DNA of 64,000 bases from Streptomyces bottropensis ATCC 25435 (GCF_000383595.1 NZ_KB911581.1:7213519-7277518), one strand, 5' to 3'. Positions 7,194-16,633 are shown, numbered from the stretch's first letter. Numbers and translations: made by a program. Notes: generated by a model not told the origin, from the sequence alone.

Positions 7194-8630
7194 TCAGGGG
7201 CGGTCGATGCCCTCCCACAGGCCGAGGGCCTGCTGGTAGTGGGCGGTGGCCTCGAAGGGAGGGCTGCCGACGCTTCCCGAGGTGGGTTTGTCCGTGACGG
7301 CGGGCCACAGGCGGGTCTGCTCGCCGGTGGCGAAGTCGAGGACGATGTCGCGGATCCGCGTGTCCCGCTCGGCCTGTTCGGCGCTGCGGCCCGGCTGTTC
7401 CTGGCCGACGAGGGCATACATCTCGGTGCCGTGCACAGCGGGGGCGCCCTCGGCGGGCCCGATCATGAGCAGATGGGCGTTGCCGCCCGCGGCGGCGTGT
7501 GCCAGGGCGCCGCGGGCGGCCGGGAGCGCGAAGAGGTAGTCGGCCATGACCGCGGCGCGGACTTCGGCCGGGGTGCGGCCGCCCTGGTCGTAGGCGTCGA
7601 CGATCTTCTGCGCGCGGGAGCGGGAAATACGCCACCCCGCGACCTCGTCGACGACGCGGTCGCGGGCGTGGGGGTTGAAGCGGTCGAGGTCGTTCGCCAC
7701 CCACCAGCCCATGTCGTCACTCGCCATGCTCAACAGCACGTCGACATCGCGGTGCGCGCCCGAGGCCAGGACGTCCATGGGATGGGCGTGCACCACCGCG
7801 CCGGGCTGCCCGATGTCCAGGACGACGCCGGTGGCCTGGTTGTCCACCCCACCGCGGACTCCGAGGTCCGTCGGGGCGACCTTGCGCAGGGCGTCCTTCA
7901 GGGAGGCCGCGTCGAGGTCGAGCAGCTTCTCCGGGTTGTCCGCGACGCCGAGTTCGGTGACGAACAGGTGCGCGAGCTCCTCGGCCCACCAGGCCGGGAC
8001 GCTACGAGCGGGTCCGCCGGAGAACCCGGCCAGTCGCCGGTACAGGCCATCGGCGGAGGAGGCGCCGAGCAGACCGAAGGTGGAGTAGGCGCCGGCGCTG
8101 TGGCCGTAGACGGTGACGTTGTCGGGGTCGCCGCCGAAGTGGGCGATGTTCCGCTTGACCCAGGTGAGCGCGGCGATGATGTCCTGCAGGAAGAGGTTGC
8201 TGGCCTCGGCGAGCCGCCCGCCGTATTGCGAGAGCGAGAGCGCGCCCAGGGCGCCGAGCCGGTAGTTGACCGACACGCTCACCACGCGCCCCGTCGCGGC
8301 AAGACCGGAGGCGTTGGAGGTGATCTGAGTGTTCGCGCCGTACTCGAATCCACCGCCGTGGATGTACACGGTCACCGGGAGCGCCTTGTCGGCCGGCTGC
8401 TCAGGGGCCCACACGTTCAGGTTCAGACAGTCCTCGCCCATCCCACTGTCCGCTTCGAGCCAGTCGCCGCTGTCGGGCTGGACAGCGACAACACCCTTGC
8501 GGTCATAGGGTCGGTCTGGATCGAAGTCCGCGACCACAGGGCGGCGATACCGCTCGGCGGTGGCGTATGGGATCCCCCACCAGGAGCGCACCCCGGGTGC
8601 AGTCGGAGCCTTGGGCGCGGTCGCGGTCAT
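7194..8630 (-). CDS. type B carboxylesterase (alpha/beta hydrolase)
   Basis: A 478-residue protein of the carboxylesterase/para-nitrobenzyl esterase family, cytoplasmic as no signal peptide is seen. Visible motifs are the early GIPYA (GIPYATAERY), EDCLNLNVWAP, the oxyanion-hole VYIHGGGFEYG, the nucleophile elbow VYGHSAGAYS (GHSAG in place of the commoner GESAG), and a late VHGTEMYALVG providing the catalytic His. It hydrolyses carboxylic esters; the natural substrate is unknown. ATG 8630 with AAGGA upstream is preferred over the longer frame to 8726. The MDR gene follows after 130 bases. Confidence 0.9.
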   Translation of the reverse strand: MTATAPKAPTAPGVRSWWGIPYATAERYRRPVVADFDPDRPYDRKGVVAVQPDSGDWLEADSGMGEDCLNLNVWAPEQPADKALPVTVYIHGGGFEYGANTQITSNASGLAATGRVVSVSVNYRLGALGALSLSQYGGRLAEASNLFLQDIIAALTWVKRNIAHFGGDPDNVTVYGHSAGAYSTFGLLGASSADGLYRRLAGFSGGPARSVPAWWAEELAHLFVTELGVADNPEKLLDLDAASLKDALRKVAPTDLGVRGGVDNQATGVVLDIGQPGAVVHAHPMDVLASGAHRDVDVLLSMASDDMGWWVANDLDRFNPHARDRVVDEVAGWRISRSRAQKIVDAYDQGGRTPAEVRAAVMADYLFALPAARGALAHAAAGGNAHLLMIGPAEGAPAVHGTEMYALVGQEQPGRSAEQAERDTRIRDIVLDFATGEQTRLWPAVTDKPTSGSVGSPPFEATAHYQQALGLWEGIDRP

Positions 8631-8635
8631 GACGA

Positions 8636-8879
8636 GTCCTTCCAGCGCGGTTCGGGTGTTTCGCGCGGAGTGTCGGCAGCTGGTTGCGAGCGGTGACGTC
8701 TCCCATCGTTTCCTGCGATCCGACAAAGCGCCCGGCGAGTGGCGGTCACCTGGTGGTCAGCAGGTGACACTTCGGCAAACAAGATCCCGGTGCCGGCCGT
8801 CAACTTCTCTTAGCAGGCTGACGGCCGGATCGTCGGCGAACGGCGCCAGCCTGACCTCGCACAAGAGGCCGGTCTCCTC
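8636..8879. other. intergenic stretch upstream of the carboxylesterase gene
   Basis: It probably contains the promoter of the esterase-MDR-SnoaL-VOC gene set. No open frame has a recognisable product, and no inverted repeat stands out. Confidence 0.35.
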
Positions 8880-9090
8880 TTCTTGATCCGGCGTCTTCGC
8901 GCGAACAGCGCCCGCTGCGGCACGGTCCCCAGCCCCTGGCGGAGACGATGGCCGAGCTCGGCCGGCGAGCCCGCGCCGCGACCCCCGAGGAGGCGGCCCG
9001 CGCCGGTGACCGGGTCGTGGTGAGCATCCCGCCGGCTCCCTACCGGGAGCTTTCCCGCCGCCGCAGCGTCGGGCAAGGTCGTGCTCGACA
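8880..9090 (+). pseudogene. remnant of an F420-dependent NADP reductase-like protein
   Basis: The plus strand encodes PLAETMAELGRRARAATPEE, then AARAGDRVVVSIPPAPYREL. After a one-base frame change it reads AAASGKVVLDIG. Together these resemble the middle of NADPH:F420 reductase-type NAD-binding proteins (…AELG..A.A…EAA.AGD.VVV.IP…GKVVID). The N-terminal glycine motif and the C-terminal half are missing. It is a short broken fragment. Confidence 0.5.
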
Positions 9091-9099
9091 TCGGAGCGT

Positions 9100-9215
9100 C
9101 CGTGACGCGCCGTACGACGAACCCGACGACGGCCGCGTCGGCCTTGTCGAGCCACGTCACGTCGTCGGCGATCACCGGCACGCGCTCGGCGGCCCTGGGC
9201 AGCGGACCACGTCCC
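9100..9215 (-). pseudogene. fragment of a LuxR-type large ATPase regulator
   Basis: On the minus strand a short stretch reads ERVPVIADDVTWLDKADAAV, then VGFVVRRV. This is the Walker B region of LAL/LuxR-family regulators, commonly (V)(V)DD..WLD..S...L.F..RR. Only about 30 residues are recognisable, and no Walker A motif or C-terminal LuxR helix-turn-helix is nearby. It is a small relic beside the F420-reductase remnant. Confidence 0.4.
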
Positions 9216-9423
9216 GTCCGAGCGGTAGCCGTCGCTGCCCCGGGAGGAACGGGATGAGCAGGAAGACCGGCGGCTGTATGTGCGGGAGCCGCCCAGCCCG
9301 GCCGCTCCCGCCCCGCCTGTCGGTCCTCTCCGGGCCGTTTCCAGTACGCCCAGGTGTGCGAATACCTCACCCGGCCGGGGCGGAGCCTCCGCGGTCACGG
9401 TCGTTTGTCGGCTTGACCGGCGG

Positions 9424-12400
9424 TCACAGCTCCCGCACGTACGTGTCCTGGTACGCCGCCCTCCCCCCGAACACGTTCAGGCCGACGTGTCCGCTCCTGT
9501 ACGTCGTGTCCGTCACGTCCATGATCCGGGTGCCGTTGAGGAACACCTGGATGCGGTCGCCCTCGGTGAGGATGCGGACGGGGTAGGTCGTGCCGCGGCG
9601 GACCAGAGCCGGGACGCGGGCGAGGGCTTTGGCGTCGTCGAAGTAGCCGTTGGCCTTGGCGACCAGGCGGATCACGCGTAGGTCGGGGTCGATGTTGAGG
9701 CAGTAGGCGTCGGCGCCGTCGGAGGAGGCGCGCCAGAGGAGGGAGAGGGCGCCGCCCGTGTCCGGGGCGGCGCCGCCGAGCCGGACCAGAGTGGTGAGGT
9801 CCAGGTCCGTCGCCGTGCGGGCCGAGATCGCGTTGGAGTCCTTGTCGAAGCTTCCGGCGCGGCCCGCGCTGTCCGTCGACCAGCGGCCGGCGGGGGTGAT
9901 CGCCAACTTGCCGAGGTTCGAGCGGAATTCACCGCCGGCCGGGGCGGCCACCAGCGGCTTCACCCGATCCACTAGGCGGAAGGTGCTGTCCAGCCTGTGC
10001 ACCTTGAGCGACTCGATGTGTGCGGTGCCGCCCTTGGCGTAGAAGGCCATGCCGTCGGCGTCCGGGCCGGGGAAGATCAGGCTGGTCACGGCGGCCTGTC
10101 CGTCCGCGCCGAACGCCTCGACCGAGGACGAGTCGACGTACACGCGCAGGGTCACGCGGCCGTCGGTCGTCTTCATCGGCGCGGTCGTGCGGCCCGCGAA
10201 GTACTGCGTGAAGTCGCTCAGGCCCGATGCCGAGCGGTCCACGAACAGTTCGTGCGTCTCGGCGTCATATCCGACTGACGTGTGCTGGTCGTCGTCGGTC
10301 CGGAGCCGGAAGCCGATCTCCGTGGCGGTGCCAAGGGTGATCTCGGCCTCGATCTCGTAGGCGGTGCCCCGGACTCCCGCGAGCGGGTTCGCGGAGGTGG
10401 GGCCGACGGCGAGGTCCTTGCGGGTCGTGGTGGACGTGCGCAGCGTGACCAGCTCCGGGACCGGGCGCTGCGCCAGGCGTACGCCGTCGGCGGTGTCCGT
10501 GAGGGTCAGTTCGCGGGGGGTGCTCAGCTGGCCGTTCCAACCGCCGGTCGGGGCGCTGAAAGGGTAGTCCCAGTTGCTCATCCAGCCGAGCCAGACGCGG
10601 CGGCCGTCGGGCAGGCCGTAGAAGGACATGGCGGCGTAGTAGTCGCGGCCGGAGTCGGCGCGCAGGACCGTGCCGGCCTTCTGGTCGGGAGTGAAACCGG
10701 CGCCGTTCCACTCACCCGTGAAGTACTGGGCGGCCGAGCCGTTCGTGGCGCGTACGGCACCGGTGCTCAGGGTGAGGACCCACTTCACCTTGTCCTTGTC
10801 GCCGTCGACCGGCAACGGGAAGAAGTCGGGGCACTCCCAGACGCCGGGCGTGGCCCAGTCGCCGTAGCCGAAGGAGCTGACCTGGGTCCAGGTGAGGAGG
10901 TCGGTGGAGGTGAAGAAGCGGATGTGGTCGCCGGCGGAGACGACCATCAGCCACTGGTCGTGGGCCTCGTCGCGGATGACCTTCGGGTCGCGGAAGGTCC
11001 AGCCGGCGTCCGGGCCGCCCGGGTTCTGCACGGCCGGACTCGGGCCGCCGTGCAGCTGCCAGGAGCGTCCCTTGTCCTTGCTGTACGCGATGCGCACGCT
11101 CGCGTTCCCGCCCGGCTTGTCCGGGTGGTAGCTCGTGTAATAGGCGATCAGGCCCGAGCCGCCGTCGAAGAGACCGGAGGTGTCGTCGGCGTCCACGACC
11201 GAACAGCCGGTCCAGCAGTGACCGTAGGCGTTCCAGGGCAGGGCGATCGGCAGGGGCTGCCAGTGGACGAGGTCGGTGCTGACCGCGTGCGCCCAGCGGC
11301 CCTCGTCCTGGTGGAAGAGGTGGTACTCGCCGTCGTGGTGCAGCAGGCCGCAGGGGTCGCTGGTGGAGCCGGTGAGCTGGGAGTAGTGGTACGTGGGGCG
11401 GTACGGCTCGGTGAAGTGGTCGGCGGTGCCGCGGACTTCGACGTTCTGGAAGTACGACGTCCCGTGCGCGGCCGCGGTGCCGAAGGCGGCGCCCTTGGTG
11501 CGGGACACGCGGGTTTTCAGCGCCCGTACGCCGTCCACGTACACCTCGATGGTTCTGCCCGTCGCGCGGGCCTCGACGCGGTACGTGCCTCCGGCCGTGA
11601 TGCGCCGGACCGGGCCGGAGGCGGAGGCGAGGCGGGTGCCGGAGGAGCGGTCCAGCAGGACGACGGCGTCGCGGCCGGCCTCCAGTCGGGCTTCGTAGCC
11701 GCCGGAGCCGTTCGCGGACGCACGCAGGACGAGGCCGGCCGAGGAGGAGCGGTCGCCGGATGTGATGTCGGCCCTCGCCACCAGGTCGCCGTCGGTGAAG
11801 GGGGCCGTGCGCAGGCCGTTCTCGCCGCGGATGCCGCGCAGGTCCGGGGTCCAGGTGCCGGAGCGGGCCGTCCAGCCCTGGAGGCCGGTGACGAGGTCGG
11901 CCGCGGCGATGTTCTCGAAGGACACCTCGCCGGCCGAAGCCGTGACGGCGAGTCGGCCCTTCGTGTGGGTGGAGTCCTGGGCGGTGATGACGGGGCTGTA
12001 GCCGTCGGGAGAGAGGAAGTTGGTCTGCCAGTGCACGCGCAGTTCGTCGCGTTCGGCTTCGAGGCGCAGACGGTAGACCGTGTCGGCCTTGATGGTGGTC
12101 GCGTAGGTGCCGAGGGTGACGTCGCCGTCGATGCGGTAGAGCCTCAGCCTGCCCTGGCCCGGGTCGACTTGGACGCCGTAGCCGTGTGTGGCCGTGGCGT
12201 CGGTGCGCACCAGCAGTGAGGCGATGGCGGAAGCGTCGTGCAGGAGCAGGTCGGCCTGGAGCGCGGTGTCGTACGTCCTGGTCGTGGTGATGGCGCGGGC
12301 GGTGGCTCCCTGGGTCGGGGCCGCGCGCCAGCCCAGCGGACTCGCCGTCCAGGTGCCGCCGCTCGTGGTCCAGCCGGTGAGGTTGGTGGTGACTGAGGAG

Positions 12401-12996
12401 AGGGACGGCGGGCCGAAGGTGACCGTGCCGCCCTGGGCGAGCAGGCCCACCGAGCCGGTGTCGTGGCGGTGGTCCTCGGTGTGGAGGAGCCGCTTGCCGT
12501 CGACACGCACCGTCAACTCGGCTCCGTCCACTGCCACTTCGAGGTCATAGGGCTTTCTGGTCCGCGCGCTCGGAAGTGGAGCGGTGGCTAGTGTGTCGCC
12601 GCCGGCCAGGTCGTAGAGCCGTATGCGGGAGCGGCCGGGGTCGAGGGCGACCGCGTATCCGGTCGAGCCGTCCAGGGCTGCCCGGAACACCAACGCGCCT
12701 ACGGAGGCGGAGGATTGGGGCGTGACGCGGGCCGCGTACGTGCCCTTGGCCGCGAGTTGCTGCTCCGACAGAGCGAGGGCGGGCCCGCGACGGCCGGCGG
12801 TCGCCTTCTGGCCGCCGTCCAAGGTGCGGGTCCAGGTGCCGGTGACGGGGATGGGGTCGGGAATCGGGGTGGCGGCGGGGGTCGCTCCGGCGGCGCTCGG
12901 GGCGGCGGCCTGTGCTGCGGAGGGGATGCCTCCGAGAGGCAGCAGGGTGGCGGCGGTTCCTCCGGCGAGCAGGAGGGTACGGCGGGACACGCTCAT
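9424..12996 (-). CDS. secreted multidomain GH32 fructan hydrolase (levanase/inulinase type)
   Basis: A 1190-residue protein from ATG 12996 (AGGAG upstream). It opens with a Tat signal (SVSRRTLLLAGGTAATLLPL, then AAQAAA). Three laminin-G/concanavalin-like beta-sandwich modules fill about residues 45-535, the GH32 five-bladed propeller about 540-860, its C-terminal sandwich to about 1015, and a final LamG-like module to the end. GH32 residues are visible: nucleophile D547 in STSDPCGLL (usual form NDPNG), transition-state stabiliser D670 in FRDPKV, and acid/base E721 in WECPDFF. It would cut levan, inulin or sucrose outside the cell, with the extra modules probably binding polysaccharide. It lies last in the locus, 85 bases after the intracellular GH32 gene. 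Confidence 0.88.
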   Translation of the reverse strand: MSVSRRTLLLAGGTAATLLPLGGIPSAAQAAAPSAAGATPAATPIPDPIPVTGTWTRTLDGGQKATAGRRGPALALSEQQLAAKGTYAARVTPQSSASVGALVFRAALDGSTGYAVALDPGRSRIRLYDLAGGDTLATAPLPSARTRKPYDLEVAVDGAELTVRVDGKRLLHTEDHRHDTGSVGLLAQGGTVTFGPPSLSSVTTNLTGWTTSGGTWTASPLGWRAAPTQGATARAITTTRTYDTALQADLLLHDASAIASLLVRTDATATHGYGVQVDPGQGRLRLYRIDGDVTLGTYATTIKADTVYRLRLEAERDELRVHWQTNFLSPDGYSPVITAQDSTHTKGRLAVTASAGEVSFENIAAADLVTGLQGWTARSGTWTPDLRGIRGENGLRTAPFTDGDLVARADITSGDRSSSAGLVLRASANGSGGYEARLEAGRDAVVLLDRSSGTRLASASGPVRRITAGGTYRVEARATGRTIEVYVDGVRALKTRVSRTKGAAFGTAAAHGTSYFQNVEVRGTADHFTEPYRPTYHYSQLTGSTSDPCGLLHHDGEYHLFHQDEGRWAHAVSTDLVHWQPLPIALPWNAYGHCWTGCSVVDADDTSGLFDGGSGLIAYYTSYHPDKPGGNASVRIAYSKDKGRSWQLHGGPSPAVQNPGGPDAGWTFRDPKVIRDEAHDQWLMVVSAGDHIRFFTSTDLLTWTQVSSFGYGDWATPGVWECPDFFPLPVDGDKDKVKWVLTLSTGAVRATNGSAAQYFTGEWNGAGFTPDQKAGTVLRADSGRDYYAAMSFYGLPDGRRVWLGWMSNWDYPFSAPTGGWNGQLSTPRELTLTDTADGVRLAQRPVPELVTLRTSTTTRKDLAVGPTSANPLAGVRGTAYEIEAEITLGTATEIGFRLRTDDDQHTSVGYDAETHELFVDRSASGLSDFTQYFAGRTTAPMKTTDGRVTLRVYVDSSSVEAFGADGQAAVTSLIFPGPDADGMAFYAKGGTAHIESLKVHRLDSTFRLVDRVKPLVAAPAGGEFRSNLGKLAITPAGRWSTDSAGRAGSFDKDSNAISARTATDLDLTTLVRLGGAAPDTGGALSLLWRASSDGADAYCLNIDPDLRVIRLVAKANGYFDDAKALARVPALVRRGTTYPVRILTEGDRIQVFLNGTRIMDVTDTTYRSGHVGLNVFGGRAAYQDTYVREL

Positions 12997-13080
12997 GGCG
13001 GCTCCTGAGGGAGAACAGGCGAGGGGGGCCACGGCCCCGCGGGATGTCCAGCCCGCGGGCCGTGGCCGTGTGTAAGACCG

Positions 13081-14625
13081 TCACGGCCACAGCGGCCGGG
13101 GTCCGTCGGTGAAGGCCGACGCCATCTGCCAGGCGTCGAACCGCTCCAGGGCCACGTCGCCGTCGGCACCGATACCGATGCCTACGGCCTCGTCCGGGCG
13201 GGTGGGGTAGATGCGGGCGGTCAGGGCACGCCCGTTGGCGAAGATCTCCAGTGCGGAGTGGTCGACGAGGACGCGCAGGTCGACTCGGCCGTCAGGGCCC
13301 AACGGCAGTTCGCCGTACCGGGGTTCGGTGTCGACCGTCGGGTCGAGACTGCTGGTCTCGCGGTGCAGTCGGAGGGTGCCGCTCGCTCCGTCGTGCGACC
13401 GGCTCACCTCCACGACCGTGCGTTCCGCGCCGTCGGGTGTCTCGCGGAGCACGAGCCGGGCCCTCGCTCCGGGAGCGAGACGCAGGGTCGTCTCGATGTC
13501 CAGCTGGTCCCCGCGCACGGCGGGCAGCCGGGTGTACGAGTCGGCCAGCCGGCCCGGAGCCACCTCTACGCGCTCCCGCCGCAGCTCGGTCAGCTCCGGC
13601 GCCGGGGCCTGGTGCAGGCCGCCGTCCGTGGCGAGCGTGACGACCCTCGGCAGGGACATCACACCGCACCAGCCGGCCTGCGCGTTCGCCTCGTCCGTCC
13701 GGCCCTCCTGGAGCCAGCCGAGCATGATGCGGCGGCCGTGCTCGTCACGGGTGGACTGGGGGGCGTAGAAGTAACGTTCGCCGTAGTCGAGGCGGTGGAG
13801 GGCGGTCGGGGCGAAGGTGTCGCCCTGGTAGCGGCCGGTCCAGTACAGAGGGTGGTGGGTGGTGCCCTCGTCCCAGGCGGAGAAGACCAGCGCGTCGGTG
13901 CTGCCGGCCTCCTCGTCCTCGCCGAGCCGGAAGAGGTCGACGCACTCCCACATCGTGCCGGTCCAGTCGAGCTCGCCCTGGTTCTGCGAGGCGTCGCCGG
14001 TCAGCAGGGGGCCGACGTAGCGCCAGCTGCGCAGGTCGTCGGATTCGTACAGGAAGGCCGTTCCGCCGACGCCCCGGATTCCCGAGCCCACCAGCTGACG
14101 CCACACCGCGTTCTCGCCGGAGCCCTCCCGCCAGACGCAGTGGTCGCGGAAGGCCGTGATGTCGATGCCCTCGGGCGGGGCGGTGATAACGGGGTTGGCC
14201 GGGTACTTGGTCCAGTACTTCAGATCCGCCGATCCCCTGGCCACGCAAGGGAGTTCATGCTCGCCGTGCCTGCCCGAGTAGACGAGCGTGGGCACTCCCC
14301 CGTCGTCGACGAGGACTCCGGACCAGCAGCCGTCGCGGTCTGGGCCAGTGGTGCCGGGGACGAGAGCGACCGGTTCGTCGGCCCAGTGCACGAGGTCGGT
14401 ACTGGTGGCGTGGCCCCAGTGGATGCGGTGGTGGGCGGCGGCGAGCGGGTTGTACTGGTAGAAGAGGTGGTAGACGCCGTTCCAGTGGCTCAGCCCGTTG
14501 GGGTCGTTGAGCCAGCCGCCGGGCGAGGTGAAGTGGAAGCGGGGGCGGTGGGGGTCGCGCAGGGCGCGTTCGGCCAGTCCCTCGGCGGTGTGGCTGCCGG
14601 AGGGGAGGGTGAGATCGTGGGTCAT
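13081..14625 (-). CDS. intracellular GH32 beta-fructofuranosidase (invertase type)
   Basis: A 514-residue GH32 enzyme without a signal peptide, so cytoplasmic. The propeller starts FTSPGGWLNDPNGLSHWNGV, with nucleophile D41 in NDPNG, followed by HLFYQYNP and HWGHATSTDLVHW. The stabiliser motif reads FRDHCVW (RDH where RDP is usual), and the acid/base E lies in MWECVDLF. A C-terminal sandwich contains LVDHSALEIFANGRA. It should release fructose from imported fructo-oligosaccharides or sucrose. The ATG overlaps the stop of the ATPase gene upstream (ATGA), so it belongs to the transporter operon. Confidence 0.9.
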   Translation of the reverse strand: MTHDLTLPSGSHTAEGLAERALRDPHRPRFHFTSPGGWLNDPNGLSHWNGVYHLFYQYNPLAAAHHRIHWGHATSTDLVHWADEPVALVPGTTGPDRDGCWSGVLVDDGGVPTLVYSGRHGEHELPCVARGSADLKYWTKYPANPVITAPPEGIDITAFRDHCVWREGSGENAVWRQLVGSGIRGVGGTAFLYESDDLRSWRYVGPLLTGDASQNQGELDWTGTMWECVDLFRLGEDEEAGSTDALVFSAWDEGTTHHPLYWTGRYQGDTFAPTALHRLDYGERYFYAPQSTRDEHGRRIMLGWLQEGRTDEANAQAGWCGVMSLPRVVTLATDGGLHQAPAPELTELRRERVEVAPGRLADSYTRLPAVRGDQLDIETTLRLAPGARARLVLRETPDGAERTVVEVSRSHDGASGTLRLHRETSSLDPTVDTEPRYGELPLGPDGRVDLRVLVDHSALEIFANGRALTARIYPTRPDEAVGIGIGADGDVALERFDAWQMASAFTDGPRPLWP

Positions 14626-15683
14626 GCGGCGGTGGTCTCCGCTTTCTCGGTGTCGTCGGTGGCGTCGGTGGCCGCGGTTGCCTCGGTGGCCTGCCGGTCG
14701 GTGGCCTTGAGGACGCGGCGGGCGATGTCGGAGGCGGGTGCGCGCAAATGGCAGCGCACCCAGTGGGGCTGGCCGTCGTCTTCGCCGACGATGTGGCGGA
14801 CGGGGTCGGTGCGGCTGCACGCGCCGTCGTCGCCGTAGGGGCAGGACGTGGGGTTGAGGATCGCCTCGCGCAGGCGGGCGCGCTCGACGGCGTCGTAGCT
14901 GCCGGCCCGTTCGGGGTCGGGTACGGCGGACAGCAGCAGGCGGGTGTAGGGGTGGGCGGGGGCGTCCATCACCGCCAACGCGTCGCCGCCCTCGACGAGT
15001 TCGCCGGCGAACATGACCATCGTGGTGTCGGCGAGGTAGCGGGCGGAGCCCAGGTCGTGCGTGATGTAGAGCATGGCGATGTTCCGCTCGTCGCGCAGGC
15101 GCCGCATCAGGTTGAGCACGCCGACGCGCACGGATACGTCCAGCATCGACGTCGGTTCGTCGGCCAGGACGATGCGCGGTTCCACCGCCAACGCGCGAGC
15201 GATGGAGACGCGCTGACGCTGGCCGCCGGAGAGTTCGTGCGGGTAGGACTGGAGCATGTCCTCGGTCAGGCCGACCGTTTTCATCAGCTCGCGCAGCACC
15301 TCTGGTGTGGCGGAGTGGCCGTGCAGGACGAGGGCCCGGGTGAGGAAGTGCTCGATGCGGTGGACGGGGTTGAGTGAGCCGAAGGGGTCCTGGAACACCA
15401 TCTGGACCTTGCGGCGGTACGCCCGTGACGCCCGGCGCCGCTCGGTGCGCAGGACGTCCTGGCCGTCGAGCAGCACCTGTCCGGCGGAGGGCTGTTCGAG
15501 GCGGGCGAGACAGCGGGCGATGGTGGACTTGCCGCTGCCGGACTCGCCGACCAGGGCGGTGATCCGGCCGGCCGGGAGATCGAAGGAGACGTCGTTGACG
15601 GCTCGGACACGACGCCGGGAGAAGACGGTGCCGACCTGGAAGTCCTTGGTCAGACCGCGTACGGACAACAAGGGCTGGGTCAT
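14622..15683 (-). CDS. ABC importer ATPase, OppF/DppF type
   Basis: A 353-residue ATP-binding subunit of the peptide/nickel class. Walker A is GESGSGKST, signature LSGGQRQRV, Walker B IVLADEPTSMLD, and the H-loop YITHD. The C-terminal extension typical of Opp/Dpp ATPases follows, with HPYTRLLLSAVP and cysteines in NPTSCPYGDDGACSRTDP that form a small Fe-S or zinc-like site in relatives. The start at 15683 overlaps the DppD-type gene (ATGA), and the stop overlaps the GH32 gene. It pairs with the other ATPase to power uptake. Confidence 0.92.
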   Translation of the reverse strand: MTQPLLSVRGLTKDFQVGTVFSRRRVRAVNDVSFDLPAGRITALVGESGSGKSTIARCLARLEQPSAGQVLLDGQDVLRTERRRASRAYRRKVQMVFQDPFGSLNPVHRIEHFLTRALVLHGHSATPEVLRELMKTVGLTEDMLQSYPHELSGGQRQRVSIARALAVEPRIVLADEPTSMLDVSVRVGVLNLMRRLRDERNIAMLYITHDLGSARYLADTTMVMFAGELVEGGDALAVMDAPAHPYTRLLLSAVPDPERAGSYDAVERARLREAILNPTSCPYGDDGACSRTDPVRHIVGEDDGQPHWVRCHLRAPASDIARRVLKATDRQATEATAATDATDDTEKAETTAA

Positions 15684-16633
15684 CGCGGGGCTCCCTGGGC
15701 ACTCTGGGCCGCCCACCGGCCGGGGGCGATCTCGCGCAGGTCGGGGATGTTCATGGAGCAGTCCGAGCGGTCCTCGGGACAGCGGACGTGGAAGCCGCAG
15801 CTGTCGGCGGTGCGCGGGGCGTCGAAGAGGCCGGTGAGCTCCTGGCGCGGGCCGGTCAGCGGCGGGAAGGCGTTCATCAGCGCCTCGGTGTAGGGGTGGA
15901 GCGGATGGGCGAACAGGTCCTTGGCGTCGGCTAGTTCGACGATCCGTCCGCCGTACATCACGCCCATGCGGTCCGACAGCTCGACCATCAGGGACATGTC
16001 GTGGGTGATGAAGAGGATGGAGAAGCCCAGCTCCCGCTGGAGGTCGCGGATCTGCGCCATGATCTCCTGCTGCACGACCACGTCGAGCGCGGTGGTCGGC
16101 TCGTCCATGATCAGCAGCCGGGGGTGGAGTGCGACGGCCATGGCGATGACCACGCGCTGGCGCATGCCGCCGGACAGCTGGTGCGGGTATGCCTTCAGCC
16201 TTCCCGGGTCGATGCCGACCAGCTCCAGCAGCTCACCGGCCCGCTCACGCGCCGCCCGCTTCTTCAGCTTCTCGTGGGTGGTGAAGATGTCGACTATCTG
16301 CTCGCCGATGGTCAGGACGGGGTTGAGCGAGTTCATCGCCGACTGGAAGACCATGGCGATCTCCCGCCACCGGAAGGCGCGCAGCTCCCGTTCGTTCAGG
16401 GCGAGGACGTCCCTGCCCTGGAAGCGGATGCTGCCCGCGGTGATCTCCGCCGGGGGCTTGAGCAGTCGCATCACCGCGTTGGCGATGGTCGACTTGCCGC
16501 AGCCGGATTCTCCGGCGAGGCCGAAGACCTCTCCGGCGCCGATGGAGAAGGAGACGTCGTCGGCGCCCACGACGGTGCGTCCGTCGCCGCGGTATTCGAC
16601 GCGCAGGTCGTTCACCTCAAGTACGGGTTCCAT
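15680..16633 (-). CDS. ABC importer ATPase, OppD/DppD type
   Basis: A 317-residue ATPase with Walker A GESGCGKST, Q-loop MVFQSAMNSLNP, signature LSGGMRQRV, Walker B LLIMDEPTTALD and H-loop FITHD. The peptide-class C-terminal extension has HPLHPYTEALMNAFP and cysteines in SCGFHVRCPEDRSDC. It starts 4 bases after the DppC-type permease gene and overlaps the OppF-type gene by 4 bases, so all are on one transcript. It belongs to the predicted fructo-oligosaccharide importer. Confidence 0.92.
   Translation of the reverse strand: MEPVLEVNDLRVEYRGDGRTVVGADDVSFSIGAGEVFGLAGESGCGKSTIANAVMRLLKPPAEITAGSIRFQGRDVLALNERELRAFRWREIAMVFQSAMNSLNPVLTIGEQIVDIFTTHEKLKKRAARERAGELLELVGIDPGRLKAYPHQLSGGMRQRVVIAMAVALHPRLLIMDEPTTALDVVVQQEIMAQIRDLQRELGFSILFITHDMSLMVELSDRMGVMYGGRIVELADAKDLFAHPLHPYTEALMNAFPPLTGPRQELTGLFDAPRTADSCGFHVRCPEDRSDCSMNIPDLREIAPGRWAAQSAQGAPR

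Noticed and set aside
10282..12219. 645-residue Val/Gly-rich frame opposite the secreted GH32 gene
   Set aside because: It is an antisense shadow; the opposite strand shows complete GH32 motifs and a signal peptide.
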